Assembly: GCF_003014695.1 (NCBI RefSeq)
Contig: NZ_PYAS01000017.1
Coordinates: 62,001-126,000 of the forward strand
Length of the DNA stretch: 64,000 nucleotides
DNA from: Dyadobacter jiangsuensis
GTDB lineage: Bacteria > Bacteroidota > Bacteroidia > Cytophagales > Spirosomataceae
Reading direction: 5' to 3'
Part shown: positions 51,893 through 61,400 of the stretch, piece by piece
Layout: each line of letters begins with the position of its first letter
Position numbering within the stretch: the stretch's first letter is position 1
Notes under the pieces: generated by a model
Seen by the model: only the letters and a program-made list of their open reading frames with translations
What the model was told of the DNA's origin: nothing
Databases searched by the model: none
Made by a program: the position numbers and the translations under genes

Positions 51893-52819
51893 TTATTCAA
51901 ATCTCACCACAGTTCTTTTATATGCTACATTGAAATCCTTATCGAAATATACGTCATGACGCCCATGTAAATAATTCACAGAAATGTAATAGGATGTCAG
52001 GCCCCGATAATCGCTGACAAGTTTTAGATTGTATTCGAACCCGTTCAACTCGGGTTGGTTATTCAGATAATCCTGGATCGGTTGCGGAACAGTTTGCAGG
52101 TTCGATACGGCCCCGGATACGCCTATTTCAATAAATTTGTCGCTACTCCACAACTGCCTGCCTTTGCTGTCAAACAACATTGAGACATTTTCTACGGATT
52201 GATTGTATCTGACAGTGGTCATTGTGTGATACATCTTCGAATCATCCATCCCTACGAACGTGTAGCCCTTGGAAAATTTCGCACCGGGAATGGCCCTAAG
52301 CGTGTCTGCCACGAAACCGGGAAGATCGGAGAGGTCGTAGGTTACGATCCGGTACTTCATACGGTCAAACAGCGCGTAGGGGGTTGAGGGACCGACGCCC
52401 GACCACTCGAATGAATATACTTGCCCCCTATGATTAAAAATCAGTTTATTATTAGCAGTGGTCGCAAAAAAGGCGGTAGTGTAATCCGACAATGTACCAT
52501 TGGCAAAACGTGATTTTTGCAATGCTTCCGTCAAAGCAGCAGGCACGCCACCAGGCACTTCCCTGAAGGTCTCCCACATTTTACCATAATCCACTAGAGA
52601 AGAATAGCGATCGGCATCCGATTTCAGCTTCACTTCCCATATCTTTTCTTCCAGTATGGGTTTAAAAACCAAGTTTTCCGCTTTCGGAAACTTTGCTTTC
52701 ACCACATTGACGATTGGTTCCGGAATCTCCGTCCCAGGATCTCCCGGGCGCAGGTCTTTCAGGTCATTACAGCCTGTAAGCGTCAATGCCAGAACGGTTA
52801 TCAAAGCGAGGAATTTCAT
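51893..52819 (-). CDS. Hypothetical lipoprotein, possibly PepSY-like
   Basis: The Met at 52819 gives a lipoprotein signal (MKFLALITVLALTLTGC) and 308 residues. The mature sequence has IVNVVKAKFPKAENLVFKP and QPIQDYLNNQPELNGFEYNLK, which recall two PepSY-like repeats (residue pattern xAhxxxFPxA). The rest is not recognised. It is the last gene of a three-lipoprotein run, ten bases after the preceding one, and the run is AT-richer than its surroundings. A role in surface binding or protease inhibition is possible but unsupported. Confidence 0.6.
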   Translation of the reverse strand: MKFLALITVLALTLTGCNDLKDLRPGDPGTEIPEPIVNVVKAKFPKAENLVFKPILEEKIWEVKLKSDADRYSSLVDYGKMWETFREVPGGVPAALTEALQKSRFANGTLSDYTTAFFATTANNKLIFNHRGQVYSFEWSGVGPSTPYALFDRMKYRIVTYDLSDLPGFVADTLRAIPGAKFSKGYTFVGMDDSKMYHTMTTVRYNQSVENVSMLFDSKGRQLWSSDKFIEIGVSGAVSNLQTVPQPIQDYLNNQPELNGFEYNLKLVSDYRGLTSYYISVNYLHGRHDVYFDKDFNVAYKRTVVRFE

Positions 52820-52829
52820 AGTAGGTTTT

Positions 52830-53492
52830 TCAAAAGACAACAAATCGGTCAAAATCGGCTGTGGTATTGTACCCCCACATTTGTTTTAGCAGGACGGTAT
52901 AGTTTTTTCCTTCATGCTGGTAACCGAATTTCAAAAATCCGGTTGTATGTGACGTCTTAGCCTCATCTAAACTATTCACGTGGCGATATCCACTTTTATC
53001 GAGTTTAGCCGTGACGTTTTCCGGAAAAACATTCGTTGGCCCGTAAATAAGGGGAGGAAAGGTATCGTCTAAAATGGATAGCGTCCCTTCGGCATCATCC
53101 CAGCCGTAGTCAAATCCCAATGCCAAAGGGGAATCCCGCACCACATTAAAGATTTTAGCTTTGCCCAGAAACTCGGTATTTGGAGCCTCTGTACCGTGTC
53201 GATAGCAAAGCCACGTCTGCGTACTATCCCACGGGTTGGCATAAAACTGTATATAAACATGTTTCATCAAAGAGTCATAGTGTTGGTCCGAATTCAAAAA
53301 TGTTGTATCCTTTCCCTTCACAATGTACCATTCCTCGATATGGTACAAGTTCTGTCGCACGTTTTTCATCACCTCATCCCTTTTCAGCACCGTTTCCAAG
53401 GGTTTTACTGTTTCTCCCGGGTCGTCATTCTTTTTTGAACAACCCGCTGTAATCATTGCCATCAACAAGGCAAATGCACCAATACACTTCAT
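52830..53492 (-). CDS. Hypothetical lipoprotein, paralogue of the next upstream gene
   Basis: The 220-residue lipoprotein has lipobox ITAGC near residue 18. Function is not recognised. It shares short motifs in the same order with the lipoprotein at 53518-54195: a KGKDT/AGKDS element, APNTEFLGKAKIFNV against FPNTEIPGNALTFNL, and WDDAEGTLSI against WNEEMGTLNV. These suggest an old tandem duplication. The C-terminus is rich in aromatic strands (FGYQHEGKNYTVLLKQMWGY). Confidence 0.6.
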   Translation of the reverse strand: MKCIGAFALLMAMITAGCSKKNDDPGETVKPLETVLKRDEVMKNVRQNLYHIEEWYIVKGKDTTFLNSDQHYDSLMKHVYIQFYANPWDSTQTWLCYRHGTEAPNTEFLGKAKIFNVVRDSPLALGFDYGWDDAEGTLSILDDTFPPLIYGPTNVFPENVTAKLDKSGYRHVNSLDEAKTSHTTGFLKFGYQHEGKNYTVLLKQMWGYNTTADFDRFVVF

Positions 53493-53517
53493 ACTAAATC
53501 ACTAACTATCAACTAAT

Positions 53518-54195
53518 TCAAGGATATACAAAATATTTCGCGCTCGCTTGCTGGCCCGGTTCACGATAGTACTGGTACATCGGCTTCATGGTAATTTTAT
53601 AGGTGACTTTCCCCAGTTTCGGGTCTTCGTCTTCAAATATGAAACGCATACTCGGCTTTATAGTCGCGGCTTTCGCTTGCTCGGCCGACATTTTAATATT
53701 GAAGCTCACCGGATCCAGGTACCCTTTCTTGCCTGGGACGATCATCGGGAAGTAGCTCGTTTTTGCTCGGGTCTCTACGTTCAACGTACCCATTTCCTCA
53801 TTCCACGTCAAATTCATTTCCGTCGGAAGGAAAATACGGATATTCAAATTGAATGTCAAAGCGTTACCTGGAATCTCGGTATTAGGGAACTGACTAGCAC
53901 CACCATGGAACATGATTGATCCGGCTCCCTTTTCGATGTAGAAGTTCAGGATTGCAGCCTTCGCATAGAGCGGTAGTAGCGTGTCCACTTTATACATATC
54001 CACTGAATCCTTTCCCGCAAACCGCCAGGCGTCGGTAATGAAAAATGAGTTTCGAGCGAGCCATGAAGAGACCGTATCGCGATCCAGTCGAACGGGTTCC
54101 GGTTTGGGATCCGGCCGGTCGTTATCCTCCTTTCCGCATCCAAACTGGGCCGCTCCTGCAAGGCATAAAAATACAATAACCAGCAACTTTTTCAT
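53518..54195 (-). CDS. Hypothetical lipoprotein, paralogue of the next downstream gene
   Basis: The Met at 54195 begins a lipoprotein signal (MKKLLVIVFLCLAGAAQFGC), giving 225 residues; a Met four codons upstream is also possible. No known domain was recognised. Shared motifs with the lipoprotein at 52830-53492 (NTExxGxAxxFN, WxxxxGTLxx) indicate common origin. The mature protein is beta-rich and has a probable outer-membrane anchor. It heads the three-lipoprotein run. Confidence 0.6.
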   Translation of the reverse strand: MKKLLVIVFLCLAGAAQFGCGKEDNDRPDPKPEPVRLDRDTVSSWLARNSFFITDAWRFAGKDSVDMYKVDTLLPLYAKAAILNFYIEKGAGSIMFHGGASQFPNTEIPGNALTFNLNIRIFLPTEMNLTWNEEMGTLNVETRAKTSYFPMIVPGKKGYLDPVSFNIKMSAEQAKAATIKPSMRFIFEDEDPKLGKVTYKITMKPMYQYYREPGQQASAKYFVYP

Positions 54196-54320
54196 CGCAC
54201 TTCTCATTTTCAGGACCTGACTGACGATCGGATAGTCGCGTTTTCCTTGCGATTCCAATACCAGAGACACCCACCCGCATTTCAAGCGTGGCGACGGGCG
54301 AAGATTTTTTTCAGTTTAAA

Positions 54321-54368
54321 ACAAAAAAGCATTGCAACCGGGTACCAGGCCGCGGGTCGCAATGCTTT
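54321..54368 (-). terminator. Terminator of the phosphatase/propeller unit
   Basis: Stem AAAGCATTGC (54326-54335) with GCAATGCTTT (54359-54368). On the minus strand it is followed by a T-rich run, 20 bases after the stop at 54388. Confidence 0.75.
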
Positions 54369-54387
54369 AAAATCATAGAGAGGCATT

Positions 54388-55308
54388 CTATTTTTCGGGG
54401 AAGTAAACCCGTACGTCGGGGTGCATGGTGTAAAACCGCCATTGCTTGCCGTCGAACACCGGGAAACCGCTGGAAGAATCGTTACCGGCAATCGGGTTTC
54501 CTTCGTATTTCTTCCAATGGACGAGGTCTTTCGAAACGGCCACGTTCATCGTCCACTCACGCCAGTCTTTGAAGGCCGACGCGTGGTAATAGGCGTAATA
54601 CAAGCCTTTGTACTGAATGATCTTATTGAATGCGACGGCAAATGCATCATATTTTTCGGGACCGGCATCAAGGACCGGTTCATCCTGTACGTTCGTCCAG
54701 GTTTTCAGGTCTTTGCTGGTCGCGAGCCACACGGCGGCGTCGTTACGCTCATAAAAGAGGTACCAAGTGCCCTGTTCTTTCCAGACGGTCGGTGTACCGT
54801 AGGGACCTTTACTAATGGGTGAGCCGTCTTTGAGGCGGATGTCGATGGCTCCCTGGTCTTTCCAGTGAATGCGGTCGGTGGAAGTGAGCAAATGCGCGAT
54901 GTCGTCCTTGCTTTCGGCGAACATATAGTAAGTGTTCCCGTCCTTCAACACGCACATATCCTCGATCCACAACGACGTATGAATCGGGTTCTTCGGATAG
55001 CGGGTCCATTTCAAACCGTCGTCCGAAGTCGCCAGGCCGAGGTACTTCATATCGTTGCCGGTGGCCTTGGTATAGCCGGTGTACCACATATAGTATTTGT
55101 TGCCCTCGCGCAGAATGTACCCGCGCTCTCGGATCTTCTCATCCCAGGTTTGCGGATCACCCGTTCCTTTAAAGAGCGGGTTACCGGCATAGGCCTTGAA
55201 TTTGACGATTTCGACCGGGAATTCGTCGGATACCGGCAACCGTAACGCCATGAGCAGTGATGTACCCAGTAAAGCGGCCGAAGCAAAAAGGGCGATGCGT
55301 TTTATCAT
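54388..55308 (-). CDS. Secreted five-bladed propeller glycosidase-like protein (GH43/GH130-like)
   Basis: The 306-residue protein has a signal peptide (about 1-22). It shows repeated blades of the glycosidase propeller type: KYYMWYTGYTKATGNDMKYL, LATSDDGLKWTRYPKNP, TYYMFAESKDDIAHLLTSTD, TWYLFYERNDAAVWLATSKD and YYAYYHASAFKDWREW. The pattern of an aromatic pair followed by SxDxxxW recurs in GH43, GH32 and GH130 families. Catalytic acids cannot be assigned with certainty. It is last in a unit with SusC, SusD and the metallophosphatase, so it may trim the same substrate. Family A repeats fill the spacer before it. Confidence 0.7.
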   Translation of the reverse strand: MIKRIALFASAALLGTSLLMALRLPVSDEFPVEIVKFKAYAGNPLFKGTGDPQTWDEKIRERGYILREGNKYYMWYTGYTKATGNDMKYLGLATSDDGLKWTRYPKNPIHTSLWIEDMCVLKDGNTYYMFAESKDDIAHLLTSTDRIHWKDQGAIDIRLKDGSPISKGPYGTPTVWKEQGTWYLFYERNDAAVWLATSKDLKTWTNVQDEPVLDAGPEKYDAFAVAFNKIIQYKGLYYAYYHASAFKDWREWTMNVAVSKDLVHWKKYEGNPIAGNDSSSGFPVFDGKQWRFYTMHPDVRVYFPEK

Positions 55309-55313
55309 GTATG

Positions 55314-55383
55314 GTCAGGTGTAGTCAGGGATTGTCAAGTATTGTCAGTGTAGTCAGGTGTTGTCAGGTGTTGTCAGGTCCTG
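55314..55383. repeat. 10-bp tandem repeat, family A
   Basis: Seven units such as GTCAGGTGTA, GTCAGGGATT and GTCAGGTGTT (one of nine bases) fill the whole spacer. The array begins six bases before the propeller gene's ATG and runs into the stop codon of the phosphatase gene. Confidence 0.85.
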
Positions 55384-56691
55384 TTAGCGCCGTTCTGCGA
55401 CGTTGGCCGGAACGCGCTCGGCGATGCGATTGTTTTTCCCCTTCTGTTTAATCAAATCAAATGCGTCGTACAGTTCCCCGGTGGCGGTGTAGGTTTCAAA
55501 GGAAAGTTTGGGGCCATCGACATTTACTACATGGAAAAGCTGGGTGTAAATGGCCGAACGATCCATCCAGGCGGCACGGTCGACATTCGAATCCGTCATT
55601 TTCGGTCCGCTGACGGATACCACATACATCGTTCCCGATTGGGCTCCTTTTTCCGCCATCGGGATGTTGGCCATTCCGCGCGCATAGGTGTGATCGTGGC
55701 CTTGCAGCACGAGGTCGACCTTGTACCTGTCGAACAGCGGTTTGAACGTCTCGCGCATCCGCTTGTTATCGCGGGTAGTTTTGGGTGAAAAAATCGGGTG
55801 GTGGAATGTAATCACCGTCCATTTGTTGGGGTTATTTTTGAGAATGCCTTCCAGCCACTCTTTCTGAACCTCCGTCCACTTCTCCGAAACATCCACCTGA
55901 TCCGAGTTTAACGAAATAAACCTTACCCCCTGAACATCTGCATAATAACAAGTTTCCTCCAACCCTTTCGGGCCGTTTTCGGGCAATGTAAACTGCGGCC
56001 GCCAGAATACGGAAGTGGTATTAATGCCTTCGGGCGTGTCGAAATGGTCGTGGTTGCCGGGTGTCGGGAATGCCGGGATCATGGAATGGATGAAGCCCCC
56101 GCCCCGGAACCAGTCGCCCCATTCCACATCACGGTTGGCTTTGTTGATCAGATCGCCCGCGTAGATGGCCAGGCGCGCTTCGGGTGCCTTCGCGTATGCC
56201 TCACGCGCCACGCGCGACCATAGCGAGGAAATATTCACCTGCACATCGCCATAGTAGATAAATGACAGCTTCTGGTCGCGGGTACCCGCAGTCGTGAAAT
56301 GGATCCACTCGCTCCACCCCTGCTCCCCGCCCACCCGGTACGCATATTTGGTACCGGGTAGCAGGTTTTCGAAAATAACGGAATGGTAATAGGCCGTGGG
56401 CGTATCCTCCCAGACGAGCTTTTGGGTATTGGCCTTGAGTTTTTTGGCTTTTGCCACAAACCGGGGATCCGCCTCTGCGACGGCGATCTCGGCAAAGCTT
56501 TCCGCCACGGCGTCCGACGTCCGCCAGTTGACCGCCATCGAAGTCGACGGGTCGGCCGTCACATTGAGCACAATGCGATCAGGTGCCGTCGTAGGCAGAT
56601 AAGTTTCTCCATTTTGCGCGGCCACCGCCAGCGCCCACAGGGCCAAAGAGCCCGTTGCAACGATTTTTGAAATACTGTTTTTTAAATACAT
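55384..56691 (-). CDS. Purple-acid-phosphatase-type metallophosphoesterase
   Basis: The 435-residue exported protein has a signal peptide (about 1-25), an N-terminal fibronectin-III-like domain (PDRIVLNVTADPSTSMAVNW, LLPGTKYAYRVG), and a metallophosphoesterase domain: FIYYGDVQV, IYAGDLINKANRD, PTPGNHDHFD, VITFHHPIFS and LQGHDHTYARG. This order is that of purple acid phosphatases, although the Tyr usual in GDxxY is absent from GDLIN. It should release phosphate from an organic ester in the periplasm. It follows SusD by 25 bases, so the imported substrate may be phosphorylated. Confidence 0.92.
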   Translation of the reverse strand: MYLKNSISKIVATGSLALWALAVAAQNGETYLPTTAPDRIVLNVTADPSTSMAVNWRTSDAVAESFAEIAVAEADPRFVAKAKKLKANTQKLVWEDTPTAYYHSVIFENLLPGTKYAYRVGGEQGWSEWIHFTTAGTRDQKLSFIYYGDVQVNISSLWSRVAREAYAKAPEARLAIYAGDLINKANRDVEWGDWFRGGGFIHSMIPAFPTPGNHDHFDTPEGINTTSVFWRPQFTLPENGPKGLEETCYYADVQGVRFISLNSDQVDVSEKWTEVQKEWLEGILKNNPNKWTVITFHHPIFSPKTTRDNKRMRETFKPLFDRYKVDLVLQGHDHTYARGMANIPMAEKGAQSGTMYVVSVSGPKMTDSNVDRAAWMDRSAIYTQLFHVVNVDGPKLSFETYTATGELYDAFDLIKQKGKNNRIAERVPANVAERR

Positions 56692-56716
56692 ACTAAAACC
56701 GGCCGTAGCCGAACGA

Positions 56717-58393
56717 TTACCAGGGCGCCGAAGTGCCTTTCAGCAGCCACATTTTTGAATATTGATGGTCTTTACTCTGACCAGTCGGTACGAAGCCGGA
56801 CGGTTCCAGCTTATCCACGGCTGCATTGTAATTGACCAGGTATTTGACATCCGCATTGGCGATCGGGTACACGAAGCGCACCGGAATAGCCGCGCCAAAC
56901 TGCGCCGCCGGGCCGGTTTTAAGAGCCGGAAATCCAGTTCTGCGCCAATTGAACCAGGGTTCTATACTCAGCCAGCCCGCAATCCATTTCTGTTCCGAAA
57001 TCCTTTCCAGCTTATTGGAAGCCGACGCCAGGCTCACCGCATTCTGCGCATAATATTTATCAAAACTGAAACCGCTGGCTACCTGCGCGTTGTATTTGTC
57101 CAGCGAAGCCTTGATCGCGCTTTTGTAATGGTCCTCGGCCGTGCCCGAAACGCCCCAGCTGCCGTCCAGCGCAGCCTCGGCCAGCATAAACTCCACCTCG
57201 GCGTAAGTAATGAGGTTCATTTTCACGTAAGCTTCTGTGTTGGTGCGGTAGCGGTTGTGCAGGAACGAAATATAAGGGCTGCGCTCCGGGTTGTAGGCGG
57301 TACCGTCATCGCCTTTGTTGAATCCCGTTGCGTCCACGATCGCCAGGCCTACCGGCAGCCCTACGTAGAGCGACGTATCCACATTAGCGCCCGCCTTGGC
57401 CGGCATATATTTCACCGTGAATGTCTCGCCAAATACGTTGGTCACGTTTTTGTCGGTCGCCGTTGCGATTTTGGTGTCCCATTTGTTCAGCACGGGCTGG
57501 AACCAGCGGTCGCGGCGGGGGTCGCCGAGGGCCGTGAGCTTATCTACAAATGGTTTGGATGGTTTAATGTAATACAAAGGGTTGCTCGCATTCAGCAAAC
57601 CGCCGGCTGCGGAGTTGTCTTTGGTTGTGCCGATGAAAGCCATCGAAGCGTCGTCGGCATTGGCGGTAAATGTGGCGCTCGCAGCGTCCTTAAATTCCGC
57701 GGTAATGTCGATTCCGGCCGCAGCCGCTTCCGTCTTTTTTGCCGATAGCCGCAATGCATATCGCATCCGCAACGCATTGGCAAACTTTTTCCAGTTGGCA
57801 GCCTTTCCACCGTAAAGCACGTCCGATCCGGCACTCACCACATCGGCGGTGCCCAGGCTGCCCAGCAAAGTGGAAGCGGTTTTAAGATCGGTGAGAATGC
57901 CTTTGTACACGTCGAGCTGGCTGTCGTATTGGGGATAATATTGTTCACTGGCGGCTTGCAGCGCTTCCGAATACGGAATGTCGCCGAAGAGGTCCGTCAT
58001 TAAACCAAATACGAACGATTTCATGGTTAGGGCTATCGCCTGGAAGAAACGATTGTTGTCGCGCACCGCGGCCTGGTACATCAAATCGTTGTTTTTCAAA
58101 ATATTATAGTACTCCGACCAGCTTGCCGCCGACCAGCCATATTGGTTGACTTTCATGGCACCTTCATTGGTCCCCATCTGAATGTACTGCATCGCGCCCG
58201 AAAGGTCCGAACCCTCTGCGCCGAGGGCATAGTAGGCCTTGGCCGAATGCGTCAGGACATAACTCATGATGTAGTTCGCCGACACTTCTTCCGGGCTGTT
58301 GGGGTTCTGGTTAACCTCACTCAAATCCTCGCAGCTCATCAGAAGAAGCCCCATTACCGCTACCAGGCTATATATGATTTTAGAAATTTTCAT
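56717..58393 (-). CDS. SusD/RagB-family lipoprotein (SusD-like 2 type)
   Basis: The 558-residue lipoprotein has lipobox LLLMSC near residue 20 and mature start EDLSEVNQNPNSPEEVSANY, typical of the SusD-like subgroup. It has QAIALTMKSFVFGLMTDLFGDIPYSEAL, LYGGKAANWKKFANALRMRYALRL, ITYAEVEFMLAEAAL and ISEQKWIAGWLSIEPWFNWRRTGFP. An ATG two codons upstream is also possible. The SusC gene ends 12 bases upstream. It binds the substrate at the surface; the phosphatase and propeller genes follow in the same unit. Confidence 0.95.
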   Translation of the reverse strand: MKISKIIYSLVAVMGLLLMSCEDLSEVNQNPNSPEEVSANYIMSYVLTHSAKAYYALGAEGSDLSGAMQYIQMGTNEGAMKVNQYGWSAASWSEYYNILKNNDLMYQAAVRDNNRFFQAIALTMKSFVFGLMTDLFGDIPYSEALQAASEQYYPQYDSQLDVYKGILTDLKTASTLLGSLGTADVVSAGSDVLYGGKAANWKKFANALRMRYALRLSAKKTEAAAAGIDITAEFKDAASATFTANADDASMAFIGTTKDNSAAGGLLNASNPLYYIKPSKPFVDKLTALGDPRRDRWFQPVLNKWDTKIATATDKNVTNVFGETFTVKYMPAKAGANVDTSLYVGLPVGLAIVDATGFNKGDDGTAYNPERSPYISFLHNRYRTNTEAYVKMNLITYAEVEFMLAEAALDGSWGVSGTAEDHYKSAIKASLDKYNAQVASGFSFDKYYAQNAVSLASASNKLERISEQKWIAGWLSIEPWFNWRRTGFPALKTGPAAQFGAAIPVRFVYPIANADVKYLVNYNAAVDKLEPSGFVPTGQSKDHQYSKMWLLKGTSAPW

Positions 58394-58405
58394 GATCACA
58401 ATCGT

Positions 58406-61400
58406 TTAGAAATCTACATTCAGCTTCAAACCCACCGAGCCTGTCCACGGCATTACATTATAGTACTCGACACCCTGCATCCAGGCAGAACCGCTTTGGC
58501 GGAATGCACGCTCCGGGTCGATGCTCACGCCGGCCGCCGTCCATTCGAACAGGTTATTGCCGACGATAGATACCGATGCATTCTGTAATCTCAGTTTGTC
58601 GGTGAGGCCTTTGGGCAGATGATAGGTAACAGCAACCTCGCGCAGCTTCACGTAGGTAGCGCTGTACATATTTTCGCTCGGGAAAGGGCGCGTCGAATAG
58701 CGGTAGGCATTGAAGGGGTCCAACCAAACGGTGTTGGCACCGCCGAGGTTTTCAATATACGTGGTCTTACCCTCTGCGTCTTTGGCAGTTCGCACGCCTA
58801 CGTTAAAGCTGGCATCCTGCACGCGGGTATCCTTTTTAGTACCGGTCCACGCATCGAAGCCGCCGTATTCCGCATTGCGCCCTCCTACCCATTTACCCAG
58901 AAACGCCTCGGGGTTCGCCTTGATCTGCTGGTCGATCGGCGTGTTCCTGTCGTAGGGAACGCCGGAAAGCGACTCTTCGAGCTGGCCATTGTTGCCGAGG
59001 AACATCATGGTATTGGAATAGAATGAACCGCCCTGGCGCCAGTCGATATTGGCGAAAAGGCTGAAATTCTTGTAGCGGAAGGTCTGCTGAACGCCCATCA
59101 GGAAGTCGTGGTTGTAGTTACCGATCTTCTGGATATGGTTGATGTCCGTGTCGGTCTGGTACAACCCGCCGCTGGTCAGGATCGGGTAACCATAGTAAGG
59201 CGAGGCCTGGTCGGTCACTTTCAGCATAGGCTGCTGGTAAATGTCGCCCACATCCCCGCCTACGTACGTGCGCACCTCCGCGCCGCTGTACGAGTTGAAC
59301 GAGAAGTAGGTAATCCCCTCAGCCAGACGCTTGATACGCGTCCGGTTGCGCGTGAACGACACATTCACGTCCCAGTTGAAATTACGGCCTTCCACGGGCG
59401 TCGCATTGATACCTAGCTCGAATCCGCGGCTCTGTACGAGTCCGGCGTTGATCAGCTTACTGCTCGAACCGGATTCGATCGGAATACCGATCGTCAGCAC
59501 CTGGTTTTTGTTGTTCCGAACATAATACGTCCCCTCGACGCCCAGCCTGTTTTTGAGGAATTTCAAATCGAGGCCGATCTCGTTCGCGCTGGATATTTCG
59601 GGTTTCAGGTTATTGTTTTTCAAAATGTCGTTCTGGTACATGCGCTTGGTCGGTCCCCAGTCGGTATCGGCGAGGTACGTCTGGCGGAGGCTGTAAGGCG
59701 CCACGTCGTTACCCACCTGCGCCGATCCGGCACGGAACTTGGCCAGCGAAATCCAGGAAGGCAGCGCAAATACGTCCGAAAGAATCACGCTCAGCGACGC
59801 CGACGGATAGAAGTACGACCGGTTGTTCTTCGGCAGCGTGCTCGACCAGTCGTTGCGGGCCGTCAGATCCAGGAATGCGTAATTTTTGAACCCAATAGAA
59901 GCAGAAGAATACACGCCGTAGAGCAGCTTATGCGTCCATTCGCTGTTATAGGTGATTGTCCCCGGCGCACCATTGGCAATGGTATACAAACCCGGCGAAA
60001 CGAGCTCGGTAGTGGCATTATTGATAAAATTCGTGCGTTGTTCGAGCCTATTGGCACCCGCGAGGATATTCAGGCTCCAAGTTTCGTTGAAGTTCTTTTT
60101 CCAGCTCGCGATGAAATCGAGGTTGGTCTCTTTGCGGTCATTCATCTCGACCTCATACCCTCCTTTTACGGCCTCATAATTGCTGTAAGCCTTTTTGGCC
60201 TCCAATTTTTCCTCGTACGCATCGCGCGAGAAGCGGCCCATGAGCGAAAACTCGCTGGTAATGTCATAGTCGAGCTGCAATTTGCTCACGGTCCGGTTAC
60301 GCTTGAAACCCGTCGGGTTTTCGTAGGCAATGAAATACGGGTTGTTCTGCTTCGATTTGTAAACCCGCTGCTGAATACCCTCCTGCCCGGGCATCCAGTA
60401 GTCCTCCAAATCGAGGATATTCACCTGCGCACCCATTTCATAAATGCTCCTTACCGGTGAGTTGCGGCTGGCGTCGATGAGCGGACGGTTATCGGAACCC
60501 GATTCAGAAATGTTGAAATTGGCCTGTGCGCGCAGTTTATCCGTGATATTGTAGGTGGTATTCAAAGCCATAGTCAGCCTCGAAAGGTCGGTATTGGGCA
60601 CAATGCCCTTGTTCTTCATATTACCCACCGACAACCGGAAGTTTCCCTTGTCATAATTGCCATTTACCGACACATTGTTGGTATTGGTAGTACCGGTCTG
60701 GAAAAAATCCTTGAAACGGTTGGGATACGAAACGAGCGGTACCTTCTGACCGTTGCTGTTCCATTGCACCCATTGCTCGCCCACATCCAGGCGCGGCCCC
60801 CAGCTCTCGTTTTCCTGCTCTTCCAGGATATGCGCGCCGCTTTTACCCGAACCGAACTTGTTTTGTACCGGCACGTACCGCAACGGTACTTCCAATACCA
60901 TCGCCGTATTCAGCGAAACGCCCAGGCCCTTTTTACCGCCCCGACCCGATTTGGTCGTGATCAGGATCACCCCGTTACCTGCCCGCGAGCCGTACAATGC
61001 CGCAGCACTCGGCCCTTTCAGCACCGAGATATTGGCGATATCATTAGGGTTAATATCCGAAATTGCATTACCCATATCCGCACCGGCGAAGCTGTTATCC
61101 AGCTTGTTGGCCACCGGCACGCCATCGATCACAAACAGCGGCTGGTTATCACTGTTCAACGAGTTGGCACCGCGGATGATGACGTTCACCGTCGAACCGG
61201 CCGTTCCGTCCATTTGCGAGATCTGCACACCGGCCACCTTGCCCGACAATGCATTCAGGACATTGTTCTGAGGTGTTTGGGTTAATGCCTCAGCCTGCAC
61301 ATTACCTACGGAATAGCCGAGCGAACGCTTGTCACGCGTGATGCCCATCGCCGTCACCACGGCCTCTTTCAGCGTTTCCACGCTTTCCTGCAAGCTCACA

